Source: Actinostola sp. cb2023 | Taxonomy: Eukaryota; Cnidaria; Anthozoa; Actiniaria; Actinostolidae | Direction of reading: 5' to 3' | Length of the DNA stretch: 64,000 bases | Assembly: GCA_033675265.1 (NCBI GenBank) | Contig: JAUJYZ010000412.1 | Coordinates: forward strand, 310,001-374,000 | Shown: positions 32,491-44,632 of the stretch, piece after piece | Layout of the letters: each line of letters starts with the position of its first letter | Position numbering within the stretch: the stretch's first letter is position 1 | Made by a program: the position numbers and the translations under genes | The notes under the pieces: model-generated | Seen by the model: only the letters and a program-made list of their open reading frames with translations | The model's database searches: none | Told to the model about the DNA's origin: nothing

Positions 32491-35400
32491 AAAGTCGATT
32501 TAAAAAAATCAAAGTTTCATTTGTTTTCCCTTTGCATTTGTTTCCCCTTTGTTAGACTGAGTAAAAGACTCGCTGAATTAAGCATAGCAACAACGTTAAC
32601 TACACCTTGTACTCCAGCCACTTTGAAACACCTACCATCGACTAAAAATGATCCTGAGTGGTCACCCGGACAGTGGCGTGGAAAAGATAATAGCAGCTCT
32701 CAAGAAGAGGATGAAGAGTATCAAGAGAAGGCAGAGTCTTTGTTACCCATGTACAATGAAGCAATGGCTACTTTATCAGTGAACACCAACATTGGTAAAG
32801 TTAGTCCATTGACGTTTCAGCTAAATACGACATGGGACGAAGCAACGGAGAAGGAAAAATAAATATGCATCGACAAAGCATTAGAAGGATGTAGCGTTGT
32901 GTGTAACGTAATCGCACCAAACGCTGGAGAGGAACTTTTACGGTCTTGTACCCAACTATCAGAGTCCGGGAGTGCTACTTGCGACCTTCTCGCCCTTATA
33001 CAGGCCTACAAAAATGCTCCAAAAAAAACTTGAAAACACAAATTCTCAGTCTTTATGCATACCGATATCCAATCAAGCAGTTACAGAAACTACATGAACC
33101 TCATGAGAGCATAACCGAATGGCAAATAAAAAAAGCAAGAAGGCATTATCGAGAATGTGGACCTGGTTTCACTGTTCACAATTCACCATCTCACCGTGTG
33201 CGTCTGCCGAAAGTCTTGCTAGATCATTTCATAGACTTTGTTAATCGACCATACTTTTATCAGGATGTGGCATTTGGAACCCGAAAATTGAAACTTGACA
33301 ACGGTGAAAAAATTACCATGCCTAACGTTATTCGTACCGTTACTCGTTCTACGATGATAAGTCAGTATCTTCAGTTTTGCGAAGAGGAGCTAGTCAAACC
33401 CCTTAGCCGTGCAACATTGTTCCGTATTCTAAGAGTTAGAGAAGCTTCCCAACAGAAATCGCTATGCGGCGTAGACGACACTGCAGCTGATGGATCATCT
33501 GCATTTGAGAAAATGTCTAAAATAGTGGATGACCTCCAGCAGCTTGGTAAAGATAATACTTGGTCAGCTAATATGAAAAGGTCTCTTCAAGATGGAAAAA
33601 GGTATTTGAAAACTGAATACCGTAATCACTGTCAACAAGATGAAAGTGAATGTTGTGATCATTGCCGTAAGTTTGCGTTAAGTGATTGTACTGATCCGCA
33701 TCTCCAGGAACATTGCACACACGAACACCAAGCGTCATGTGGTCAATGTGATGAAATCAAGGTCTGTCTTCATGAAATAGAACAAGTAATTAGAAGCGAA
33801 AGTGTCATTTTTTATAGTAAGGAACAAAAGGAAGATTTACTGTATGATTTTGACAGAGCTACAAAATCGATTCATGAGTGGAAAAGTCATATCATGAGAT
33901 CAGCAAATCAGGAGCGTGCCAAAAAAAACATCCTAGAAGGATTAGACTGTTCCTCAATTTTCATCCTAATGGACTGGGCTATGAAGTTTCTTCAGTTGCG
34001 ATACCGCGAGAAGCAGAGCGAATGGTACGGGAAAAGAGGCTTGAGTTGGCACATCAGCAGTGTGGTATCACGTGGTCAAGTAACTGGACAACTGAAAGTT
34101 ACTTCCTATGCCCATCTATTTGACAGATGTACCCAAGATTGGTACGCAGTAGCATCAATAATTGAGAATCTACTCCAACACTTGAAAAATAGAAACCCCA
34201 ATCTCTGTAAGGTCTACCTACGTTCTGACGAGGCGGGATGTTATCATAGCAACAACTTGATTGCCGCCGTGAGGGATATTGGAGAAAGAGTTGGCATTAC
34301 TGTTCAAAATTACGATTACTCAGAGCCCCAAAGTGGAAAAGATATGTGTGATAGAATCATTTGCCCAATGCAAACTTCAATTCGCACATATTGTTGCGAA
34401 GGCCATGACATTCTTACAGCGTGCGATATGAGAAATGCCCTACAACATCATCTAGTGAGAGGAACATCTGCTTCAGTTAACACCGTGAATGAAAGTCAGC
34501 AATACTTATTGATGAAGAAACTTGACCATTTCAGCAGCTTTCACAACTTTCACTTTGAAAATTCTGGTATAAGAGCATGGAAGGCGAATGGCATTGGTCA
34601 GGGAAAACATTTCCCATACAGTACAATATATGTTAAACACCAGGGACCAACCCTACTTCAAACAAAAGAAGGTTTCGTTGAACCCATCAAAGAGAGAGAA
34701 ATGAAGACAAAACAGCCTTTGCCCACGACGGAGACGGACGAAACGCCTCTCTTTGAGTGTCAATTTTCGGGATGCACGCAAGTCTTTAAGTGTCATTGTC
34801 AGAGAAAACAGGGCGGGGCCAAAATATGGGGATCAGCCGATTCTCTCTATCTTTTGTCCACTAAAAGAATATCCCATATGATGATGAACTGTGGTATTTA
34901 AAGTTTGGTCGACCTTTATTTTTTTGAGATTGACCACCCCCCTCCGTTTTTGACTTCTTGCACGGTCTATGATGCCTAAATCTTAGCCTAAACTTGACGA
35001 TCCAAAAAGTGAACATTACCTAGCCGCTGCCGAATTTTATGTTTCGACAGGTAAACTTAGCCTATAAAGAAGCTGTTTTAAAGAGTACAATCCAATCCGA
35101 CGAGTTGTACAAAATTGACACAGTTTTGAAATTTGCATATCAAACTCATTCGATTGAAGATCGTAAAATGGGTCATCTTTGAAAAAATCATTTTCTTGAA
35201 AGTGCGGCAGTTATTTTCAAAATAAATTACAGTCTGCAAAAGTACTATGCCTGAATATTAAGAAAAAGTAAAGTTACAATTGGGATCTCAAATTCCTTGG
35301 ATGTGAGTCGCCTCCAAAGTTGACACAAATCACGCCCGAAATGTGTTTGTTCGAGCGAAATATTTACTTCCGGTCGACACGGCATGGCGTGACTCTCTCT

Positions 35401-35948
35401 ATTTTCGACAAAAAGTCGCTGTTAATGTCATTACTGCACCTTTTGAGCGATAATTAAACTCAAATTGATGGAATTTAGATAGATTTGACGAAGTTTACAC
35501 TATAATGAAGTCCATATAAATATTTTATTGCATTCCTGACAACCTTTCATTTGTTTTGGTTGTGCTACATCGCTACATGCAGATGTTTACGAGAAAAATA
35601 TTACTTTACTGATCGGTCTTAAAGACAGTAATAGGCAAGAACATATAGCAGAATAAAAGGTATGTTGACTAAATTTGCCATAAAATAGTGTGTGTACCTT
35701 TCTACGTGTACAAATGTTGTCTTGTCACGGACAGTGTCACACAACAAGGTCAAACTGAAAAAGGATCATTGTTTTTATTTTTGTTTTCAATTGAATATCG
35801 CTGTTACCTTTAACGTAAGGCTATTATTATTTCTAACCTTGGTAATAAGCGTAAATTTTGCTATTTAATAAACAATTGAATGAGTTGTGATTATGCAAGA
35901 CTGAATGAGCTGTCAATTTGACTCATGTCAGTAATCAGCAGAGTTTGA

Positions 35949-36394
35949 TTGTGCAATCCGCATTTATATTCGACAATGGCTGTAGAAGTAAGTTGCTCGT
36001 TTGTATCGGATAATTCTCCATGTGGTCTCATTGGTTTAGCTACTACGCTAGTCCCGTTATCTGCATGTACTCAGGACATGACGCCTCATCTTGTAAGTCT
36101 ACAAGTGACTGGAAAACGAGGACTGGGAAAGACAGTACTCTCCGAAAAGGATCTAATCTTGAATCGTGCAGGATTGTTTGATTTGACAATTGAACAAGCA
36201 GAAGCAATGACAATCTGCCCAAAACATCGGAAAAACCTCACTACTGATTGGCAAGGTCGTAAAAGTCGTGTTTGTACTGATCCTATTCACGAAGGTCCGA
36301 GAAAACAGATACAACTTCCTTGTCGAGTCAATGCATCGATGTCCTTAGAAATCCATCAGATGTTGAACGCTGTACGTTGTGCCGATTGGTTCCG
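35949..36394 (+). CDS. N-terminal exon of a G-type transposase relative (in C1)
   Basis: Open from 35949 (or ATG 35976) to a GT donor at 36395. It encodes VSCSFVSDNSPCGLIGLA, then EKDLILNRAGLFDLT, ICPKHRKNLTTDWQG and RKQIQLPCRVNASMSLEIHQ. It is similar in order and spacing to exon 1 of the G transposase (ELILARAGLFYIP, ICPKHRYHLGRNWRP), including a Cys/His zinc-binding-like cluster. The catalytic core expected downstream is absent; element D1 and spacer occupy the region. The exon is intact and identical in C2 (57346-57791). Confidence 0.6.
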
Positions 36395-37051
36395 GTAAGA
36401 TTCTTTATAATAAATTCATAAATATCTATGAAAGGCAAATGTAAGAAGAGCAAGGAACCCAAAGAACAGGGTGGCAAATGTTTTTTTGCGTGACGCGTGA
36501 TAAAAATTAGACGCGTGATTCGTGATGATGCCCAAAATAGCCGCGCGTGATATTTACGCATTCTTGTCATTTTCTTTACGAATGGGCAGTTTGAATTGTT
36601 GGGTACCGTCAGTAGTCATATAAATTTATGTTGAAAAACATTCCATTGCACTTCCATCGCACTTAATTTTGGGGGGTTATAAGGGAGAGATTTACAGTGG
36701 TCTGAGCACTTTTGGACACACTCAAGTTTGATCACAGGCAGCATAACCATTGTTTCTGAGGCTACTTATAATAAAAGCAGGAGCCCATTACTCCTGAAAA
36801 AAGGATATTTGTATGCGCGCGTCTTTTTGATGGGTTTCCTGTGGTACTGATATGTTGGGCTCCCTGCCCTGTGCGTAGTAATGTATTATGTTGGGCTCTC
36901 TGTGCTTAGTACCGTATTATTTTGGGCTCCCTGTGCTTAGTAACGTATTCTGTTGGGCTCCCTGTGTGCGTCAAGAAGGACGCGCCCGCAGAAACTAAGC
37001 ACAGGGAGCCCAACATAATACGTATTGCGCGCGCGTTCTAACACAGGAAAC
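36395..37051. repeat. tandem TGGGCTCCCTGTG repeats in C1
   Basis: Between 36850 and 36970 four imperfect repeats of about 45 bp read GTTGGGCTCCCTGTGCTTAG (with CTCTCTG and other variants) then a T/A-rich spacer, followed by one inverted copy (CACAGGGAGCCCAACAT, about 36995-37015). Also present is CACAGGCAGCATAACCATTG at about 36735, a relative of the D-element end. No gene. Confidence 0.65.
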
Positions 37052-38732
37052 CACAGGCAGCCCAACCATTGTTTCTGAGGCTACTAATAATATATTTGTA
37101 TGCGCGCGTCTTTTTTTTATGGGTTTCCTGTGGTAGAGAGCGCGCGCGATACGTATTATATTTTCTTTAACAATGTTAGGAATAACTAAGTCCATGCAAA
37201 CTTTGGATGACTTGAAATAATTACTGAGTTCTTTGTCAGTAGCTTCAGTTACAAGTGCTGACCAAAGGCCATCCTTGACTGGCTGTTTTAATTTAGAATT
37301 GCTAGTACTGCAATGAATATGGGCCATTTGCTGCATTGTCTTAGCCTTTCTCCTAGTTTGCTGTGCTGTCCCCAGCTGCAGGCGATGGCTATTTTCTGAC
37401 TGAACAGCACTATCAATATTTGGTCTTCTATTGGAACGGGCATCTGTCCATGGGCCTGTATTTTCAATATTACTTTCCAGAGTTTCTACCTACAGAATAT
37501 TTTGAAAATCTAAATTAGTATCTTTAAATATAATCAGAATGAAGTTTTAATATTATTACATTTTTTTATATTCTAAATACACCAGAGGCATAAATATATG
37601 TAATATTAAATAAAAGTAGCATAAACGAATCTTTTAAAACAATGAAAATACCCTATTTAGTTTTATATATCTAAAAGTTTGAGATCAAACGCTATGTTCA
37701 CCTAAGTAGATCACAGCCATTTACAACATTTATCTTAGGAGAATTCACCTTTTGATCACTTAGCGTTCAGTTTGAGCTTTTGCTCGATTGCTACTTCAAA
37801 TTAGTATAAACATATATCTTACACGACTATCAGAGCATAAACTTACTTTCTTATTTCTGTACTTTAGTTTCTCCGTCAGTTTGGCCACAGTTTTGTCCGC
37901 TTTTACTTGCTCGGTAGCAATTTCCACTCTGGCGATTTTCTTCTGACGAGCGTACTCTCCGATCGGGAATCGTCTCTTTCTGACAGGCCGTGGCGATATA
38001 GCATTTGAAACCCTTGGTTAAAAATCATAATCGAATGAGATAGCTAAACACAAGTACGATCATCTTGACCAGATATAAATATCCTAAAATCGTATCGTCT
38101 TGGATTTTTTCTTTTCTCTTTAGAAACAGAAACATATTTCTTCAAACATACTACAAAATATCACCATATTAGCTATAATTCACAACAAAAGTTCTGTCTG
38201 GATGTTAATAGGTTTTCTCGCTAAATATTTGACCGATTTTCTTCAGAAAAAGGGCAAACGAAAGCTTTACTTACCTAGCATCTGAATCTGGCGCCATTTC
38301 GCGCAAGAGATGAAAAGATCCCTTGCTACACCCTACAGAGTAAGCACAATTCCTTCTCTCACATCCCCGCACGATTCAGTCTGATTAGTTCCCAGACTCC
38401 GTACATTGGCCGCGCGAGAAAAATCAACACAGAAATACAGTATCAAGTGAGGGGAGGCATTTGACCCGGCGGGCCCTGTGCATACAAATGTATGATGTTG
38501 AGATCCCTGTGCGCATCCCGCGCGTCCCGCAGTACATGTGTATATTTAACTATGTACATTGCTGCGGGCGCGTCCCGCAGGACGCACACAGGGATCCCAA
38601 CATTATACATTTCTATGCACAGGAAACCCAATATAATACGTATCGCGCGCGCGCGCTCTACCACAGGAAACCCATAAAAAAGACGCAAATATATTTTTAG
38701 TAGCCTCAAAAGCAATGGTTGGGCTGCCTGTG
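37052..38732. mobile_element. element D1: TIR element nested in C1
   Basis: CACAGGCAGCCCAACCATTG at the left is matched by CAATGGTTGGGCTGCCTGTG at the right; the arms continue for about 90 bp including a CGCGCGCG run. AGGAAAC precedes and AGGAAAT follows, a possible 6-bp duplication (AGGAAA). It lies immediately before the C-terminal exon of the C transposase relic and carries one spliced minus-strand gene. Confidence 0.65.
37150..38297 (-). CDS. three-exon unknown gene of element D1
   Basis: Minus-strand exons 38297-38275, 38012-37847 and 37489 to about 37150 join with GT/AG borders in phases 2 and 0 and no stop. The protein starts MAPDSDAR. Exon 2 is basic with a coiled-coil-like helix (KTVAKLTEKLKYRNKK). 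Exon 3 holds RRKAKTMQQMAHIHC, KDGLWSALVTEATDKELSNY and SSKVCMDLVIPNI, then runs into the TIR, where the frame continues to 36995, so the true C-terminus is uncertain. I do not recognise the family. An intact spliced frame kept in both copies suggests a recent gene, perhaps cut short or captured. Confidence 0.55.
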
Positions 38733-39760
38733 AGGAAATTAGGGCGTGGCGAAGCTATAACATCGGGACCGGACGTCTTTTCAAGTACGAAGAGCTTCAA
38801 GTCAGGCACAACAGGAAACTGGCTTAGAAGTGTTACAGCAGTTTGGACCCCGTACTCGAGAGCTGGGTACAATTGCAGGAAACGCCCAAGACCCGTCATC
38901 AAAGAACGACATCTATTCATGTAGCGAGACTGATTGCGTTCTCACTTTCAAGACAAGTTCTGAAGCAGAGGCTCATATGGACATTGGTAAACATGTGAGA
39001 AAAAACGAGAGAGAATCTATTTACGATTCAATAAGGAAAACCTGGGCTGAGAAAGTTACTGGTGTACAACATACTACCATAGCCAGACCATCAGAACACA
39101 TAGAAGAATCAAGCCGAACAACAGCATCAGTCACCGGATTCGTGCGGGGCCTCTGAAAGCCAAGTAGCTATCGGGTGGGCCCTAAAGACCAGCAGAACTT
39201 GGACAAGAATGGGAGAAAAGGCCAAATTATTTCTTACAGAGCAATTTGACGATGGGGCTGCAAGTGAGCTAAATTAAGGTAGATCCAGCACAGGTATCGA
39301 GAGAAATGAAAAGAGCGAAAGATGAGCATGGAACATCACTGTTCAAGCCAGAAGAGTGGAGGACAGCTGAACAAATTAAAAGCTTTTTCTCGCGAATGTC
39401 AGCCAAACAAAAACAACAGCAAATAAACGTGGATGAAAGATAAGAAGACTTATCAGAGGAAGATGTCGTAGCAATACAAGCCCGAGAATCTTTTGAAGCC
39501 TTGAGAAATGCCGTGATACAAGACATGGATGTCCCTAGTCACCCTGTTATAGTCGGAGAAAGGAACATCTGTCAACTATCTTGTGATGGGAAACTCAGCC
39601 GCCTACAAATAGCAGAACTTAGAACTATCTGTGAATGTCTGGAGATTGAAGTTCAAGGAACTGTCAAAAGAAAAATAACATACATAAAACCACTCGAAGA
39701 GTTTCTACTTGCATCAGTGCTCTTGCAAGCAATCATAAATAGAGCACTCTGCCACAGCAA
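38733..39760 (+). pseudogene. C-terminal part of a G-type transposase relic (in C1)
   Basis: Starts at the D1 border with EEIRAWRSYNIGNGRLF, then a C2H2-like finger (CSETDCVLTF...AHMDIGKH), an SIRKTWAEKV block, KVDPAQVSREMKRAKDEHG, EQIKSFFSRMSAKQ and CQLSCDGKLSRLQIAELRTI. It parallels the G protein C-terminus block by block. A 1-base loss near 38812 (absent in C2), a stop after FVRGL (39156) and a TAA near 39440 break it. It ends in poly-G runs (39802-39857). Confidence 0.7.
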
Positions 39761-39801
39761 CGAACGTTTTATATTGGGACAGCAGGGCCGTAGGCTGGAA
39801 C

Positions 39802-39857
39802 GGGGGGGGGGGGGGAGTAAACGGGAGGGGGGGGGGGGGGGGTAACGGGGGGGGGGG
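39802..39857. repeat. poly-G microsatellites
   Basis: Runs of G broken by AGTAAACG and TAACG. The same site in C2 (61200-61253) has different run lengths. These account for several spurious Pro/Gly-rich open frames. Confidence 0.85.
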
Positions 39858-42800
39858 AGGATTGGGTGCTTTTATGTATCTTATTGTTACTAATTTGAGT
39901 GGGGCATACTCTTTGCGACGATGGTGGAGTTGAATTTTGCGGGACTCTCTGGACACTCTCAGACGCGAATATTTCTGTCAAAAAGGGTAGGTAACTTGAT
40001 CTTGATTTTAGGCTTGTTTTCCATAAATACCTCTTAGCAACCGATAGCAAGGTCCGTGCCGTACCTTTTTCAGCGACTGATGGCCCAAGCGCAAAGCGCG
40101 CAGAAAAACGAGGATCAATATTATGAAACTGACGAGCAAACGAGGTTAATACATTTTTATTATGTACCGATTACGGACGGAAAACATGGACCAACTAGCT
40201 TGAAAAGTTACCTGTCCATATAATAATGACACTTATCTTTCAGTATCACAAGTAAAATGACTGAGTTTGGGATTTTCAATCAAAATCGCGATAATCCCGA
40301 CAAACTCGTGATAGTTGCACACTCTGTAATCAAATAAACTCGGGTCAAGAATTCATTTTATTGTAAGACTTCCTCTCATATATTGTGTGCCCCCACTCCC
40401 CCTAGCCTACGGGCCTGTGAACATCGTAAAATAGTATCGTCACGCTTTTTATAATGCATTACCAAATGCTAATTACAAACTAGACCCTACTTTTACAGAT
40501 CACAGTTAGACAAGACAAAATTTGTACACGTAGAAAGGTATACTATTTTATGGCAAATTTAGTCAACATACCTTTTATTCTGCTATATGTTCTTGCCTAT
40601 TACTGTCTTTAAGACCGATCAGTAAAGTAATATTTTTCTCGTAAACATCTGCATGTAGCGATGTAGCACAACCAAAACAAATGAAAGGTTGTCAGGAATG
40701 CAATAAAATATTTATATGGACTTCATTATAGTGTAAACTTCGTCAAATCTATCTAAATTCCATCAATTTGAGTTTAATTATCGCTCAAAAGGTGCAGTAA
40801 TGACATTAACAGCGACTTTTTGTCGAAAATAGAGAGAGTCACGCCATGCCGTGTCGACCGGAAGTAAATATTTCGCTCGAACAAACACATTTCGGGCGTG
40901 ATTTGTGTCAACTTTGGAGGCGACTCACATCCAAGGAATTTGAGATCCCAATTGTAACTTTGCTTTTTCTTAATATTCAGGCATAGTACTTTTGCAGACT
41001 GTAATTTATTTTGAAAATAACTGCCGCACTTTCGAGAAAATGATTTTCAAAGATGACCCATTTTACGATCTTCAATCGAATGAGTTTGATATGCAAATTT
41101 CAAAACCGTGTCAATTTTGTACAACTCGTCGGATTGGACTGTACTCTTTAAAACAGCTTCTTTATAGGCTAAGTTTACCTGTCGAAACATAAAATTCGGC
41201 AGCGGCTAGGTAATGTTCACTTTTTGGATCGTCAAGTTTAGGCTAAGATTTAGGCATCATAGACCGTACAAGAAGTCAAAAACGGAGGGGGGTGGTCAAT
41301 CTCAAAAAAATAAAGGCCGACCAAACTTTAAATACCACAGTTCATCATCATATGGGATAGTCTTTTAGTGGACAAAAGATAGAGAGAATCAGCTGACCCC
41401 CATCTTTTGGCCCCGCCCTGTTTTCTCTGACAATGACACTTAAGACATTTGCAGAAATGGAGTTACATCTTGATGTGGGCGAACACAGGCCAGTGGAACA
41501 AAAAAGCACATACGACAGTATCAGGAAAGATTGGGCAGCTAAGTTTGCATCAATTGATGTTACGCGTAACGTCAATAGTAAGACAAAACCTTCATCGTTC
41601 ACGGGCACTATCAGAATAACACCCCTTCAAATGGGATGGGCACAAAGTAAGACACGCTGGCACTGTGCGTTTCTCGCCCAAAGTAAAAGAGTATCTAACA
41701 ACTAAATTTATGATAGGTGAAAGAACCGAACGTAAAGCAGATCCAGCCCAAGTTCAAAAGGATATGAGAAATGCCAGAAATATGACATCGAATGACCGTC
41801 AATTCAACTGTAAAGAATGGTTAACAACTACACAGATCAAGAGCTTTTTCTCTCGTCTTGCCGCATCACGTAGAAAGAACATCGTTGGACTATCGTTAGA
41901 ACTAGAAGAAGAAGAAGTAGCATGCCTAGTCGAAGACTCAGAGAGACAAGAGATGATTGAAACAATCAATGACGAGATTGGATTAAAACACCCTATAACC
42001 TATGATATATATGATCTCTGTGATTATTGCCGCCAGGACAAGCTTGCAGCGTTTAACGTTGCTATGCTTAAAAGTATTTGCTCCCACCTTGAAGTTCCAT
42101 TCAAGTCCAAAGACAAGAAAAGCGACCTCGTTGCCAAGCTTACAGACGTTATTTCGGAATGTGAATGTACTAGCTCCCAAATGTAAATGTAGCGGTTTGA
42201 CACCACTTCTCGACAAAGGTAAAACAAATGACTGTATACGAGTTTACATTTATATATAATGCCTGTTTTCCAATGACTGTTATTATCTATTTTGGTTCAT
42301 TATGACCATAAGATTAGACTATGAAAAAAAAAAACACCATAGGAAACGGTTATGTTTTGATACACAACACGGAACTGACACTGCCGCGGCACGTCAATTT
42401 TTCATAATCATAGAATTTGTGCTTTATTACTCCGAGCAGTGACAAGTTTGGGCTCCCTGTGTATTTTTACCACAGGTAGCCCACCAAACCTATTTAACGA
42501 GTGCACAAATATAGAAAAATTATATACATGTATATATATATTCATACACACGACAACATATACTAATTTAAAACGAAAACGATACCCAGACTTGTTATAC
42601 CCTCTACCACCCCCACTGGTACAAAAGGAGTGGGGGACTGGGAACGAATGATCTCAATGTAAACACGGAACCCGGCTAAGAATTGAAACTAAGTTGTTTA
42701 CTCGATTATTTTCAATTCTTTAGCTCCATTCTCGATTGATCTTTGATAAATGTATAACTGGATCTCTGTAGACGTCTATTTTCACTGAAGATTCTCACAC

Positions 42801-44074
42801 AATGGAATTTACAAGAACATCAGAAGCCATGAAAACACTGTTACGATCTGGACTGATCGTTGAATATACGGCATTTATACGTACAATGGCCACTTGATTC
42901 TCTAACCTTGGAGGTCAAGCAATTATTCTACACGTTATAGACGATTCAGAAGGACTTACTATGACTATCAAGCTCTGGCTAAGCCTATTCAGGTATTTTG
43001 TTTTGTTGTTAGTTCGAACCGATCGAAATCTGACAGAAGTTCGATTTGGGCATTTTCCCCAAGTTTGAACGCTTACGATTTTTTCAAAAATGCTATGCAG
43101 AAAGATTTTATTGGCGTTTTGTATTGATAAACATTAGTACTTTATCCACATATAGTGAACGAGTTTGAATCAGGTGCCACGATTTTGAAAAAAGCCCTCA
43201 AAGTTGGGGTGGTTTGGGATTATGAATACAACGCGTGCACGAGGGTCCATATTCTTCCTGATTCCGTTACAATGTGAGATGCAAATTCTTAAAACCAAAT
43301 TGCCGAAGAAACTAGAAAGATATAGCTACACACCCATGCAAAAAGTATTGCATTTAATCTCGAATTAACTTTATGCGGCAGTTGCAAAATCTTGACATTT
43401 TACAGTCTGCTGGACTTCGAAATTGCCATGAGCAGCGCAATTATTTTAAAAAATTATAAAAAAATATTTCAATTATTTTCAAAGAAACCAAATCGATATT
43501 AGTGATTCCTTATGTCAGGCCTTCAAAATACAGGAGTATAAGAGAAATTCATTTTGATCGAAAAAATGATGGGCGTGTTTTACGGAGACACCCACTTAAG
43601 ATATACTGGATCAAAAGGCTAAGTGACCCTCAAATTGCAGCGTGGAAAATAATCCCCCTCAAAATGCTCACCAAATATGGAAGAAATGTTATATTTCAAT
43701 GCAATTATGACATAAAGGATCTAAATCTAAGCAACCTATCACCATTTTATACCCAAGTGTTATCGTACTGGCAAGAGTTAAAATCGAACATAGACACAGA
43801 ACTTAAAATCTAAAACTGTTATGACGAAATATTATGGTACAATAAAAACTTAAAAATAGGACAGAAAAATAAGCGACCTACTAGAAGAGAAAAAAGAAGA
43901 ATTTCTCTCTGTTTCCTCTTTTGAAGAAAAATACAACATCAAAACGAATTTCATCCAATTTGCTGGCCTAATAAGTGCAATTAAAAGTTACAAGCAAAAG
44001 ATCATCTTGCAACAATCAGAGACATCGAAAAACGTTTCCACTCCAAAATGGCTAGCCAATCATGCAAAACTTAA

Positions 44075-44632
44075 AGGGGGACTAGTACGTAAATCGTTCA
44101 AAGTTTGATTTAGCTGAAACTTCACTGAAATATTCTCAAAGACCCATACAATCACTGGTAAATTTTTTTCTCAAAAATTCCAATGGAAAGTAATACATTT
44201 TTATGAATCTTTAGAGGTGCCAGTGACGTCACTGACTCAACCCAAACAATCATCACGGCTTCGCTCCATACATTTCTTTATGTTTAATGTCTTGAACTAT
44301 TTTATTTCTATGAAGCTAAACGTTTGTGTGAAGGAGTTTTCTTACCTTGTATGTGCTTAGGATTGGTTGTTTGACTAGTTTTCTTCAGTGCAGAGCTGTT
44401 ATCTGAACAAACCGTTCAGATATTTTGATCACAAAATACAAATAAATGTATGGAGCTAAGTTTGGGTTGAGTCAGTGACGTCACTGGCACCTCTAAAGAT
44501 TCATAAAAATGTATTACTTTCCATTGGAATTTTTGAGAACAAAATTAACCAGTGATTGTATGGGTCTTTGAGATTATTTAAGTGAAGTTTCAGCTAAATC
44601 ACATTTTGAACGATTTACGTACTAGTCCCCCT
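44075..44632. mobile_element. element F: 558-bp TTAA-flanked MITE
   Basis: The ends AGGGGGACTAGTACGTAAAT and its reverse complement lie between TTAA 44071-44074 and 44633-44636. TIRs of about 170 bp include GAGGTGCCAGTGACGTCACT. Non-coding. Inserted in the 3' part of LINE ORF2. Confidence 0.9.

Larger units (their letters stand above)
34790..41439. mobile_element. element C, copy 1 (6.65 kb, TTAA-flanked)
   Basis: The ends GTGTCATTGTCAGAGAAAAC and its reverse complement lie between TTAA 34786-34789 and 41440-41443. The TIRs are about 940 bp (34790 to about 35735; about 40510 to 41439). The interior has N- and C-terminal exons of a G-type transposase, without its core, and the TIR element D1. 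It sits inside the C2H2-finger region of the G transposase; removing it with one TTAA restores the finger. A second copy (C2) is at 56189. Confidence 0.93.
30815..42186 (+). pseudogene. large transposase-like protein of element G, interrupted by C1
   Basis: Exon 1 (30815-31214) has a Cys/His N-terminus (CSFTECKPNSGC) and ICPKHRYHLGRNWRP. A Glu-rich exon near 31464-31580 is likely. The main part (32556-34785, then 41444-42186) has a Cys-rich block (CCDHCRKFALSDC), DWAMKFLQLRYREKQSEWYG, KRGLSWHIS, LRSDEAGCYHSNNL and YSEPQSGKDMCDR. It continues with a C2H2-like finger (CQFSGC, completed after C1 by HLDVGEH), then FSPKVKEYLTTKFMIGE and QIKSFFSRL near the end. The Asp residues in DWAM, SDEAG and DRIIC are candidate catalytic residues of an RNase H-like fold (inference). 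Lesions: TAA at 32860-32862, a frameshift in an A run near 33020, the C1 insertion, and a frameshift near 41660. Confidence 0.7.
29630..43595 (+). mobile_element. element G: TTAA-flanked DNA transposon with 1.1-kb TIRs
   Basis: The ends GTGGGTGTCTCCGTAAAACA and its reverse complement lie between TTAA 29626-29629 and 43596-43599. The TIRs extend to about 30779 (left) and from about 42451 (right), near-identical. The interior encodes one spliced transposase-like gene (30815-42186). Without the nested C1 element G is about 7.3 kb. It inserted in the LINE ORF2. The TIR inner ends hold the TGGGCTCCCTGTG/CACAGGTAGCCCA word pair also seen in elements C and E. Confidence 0.88.

Noticed and set aside
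37052..38732. Element D as a TTAA element like its host C
   Set aside because: No TTAA at its ends; the flanks suggest AGGAAA instead.
39714..40050. Proline-rich open frames (also 61049-61447)
   Set aside because: They arise from poly-G runs read on the other strand.
40992..41192. 66-codon frame (also at 56436 and 62388)
   Set aside because: It lies in the TIR arms of element C, appears in both arms with changed residues, and has no exon context.
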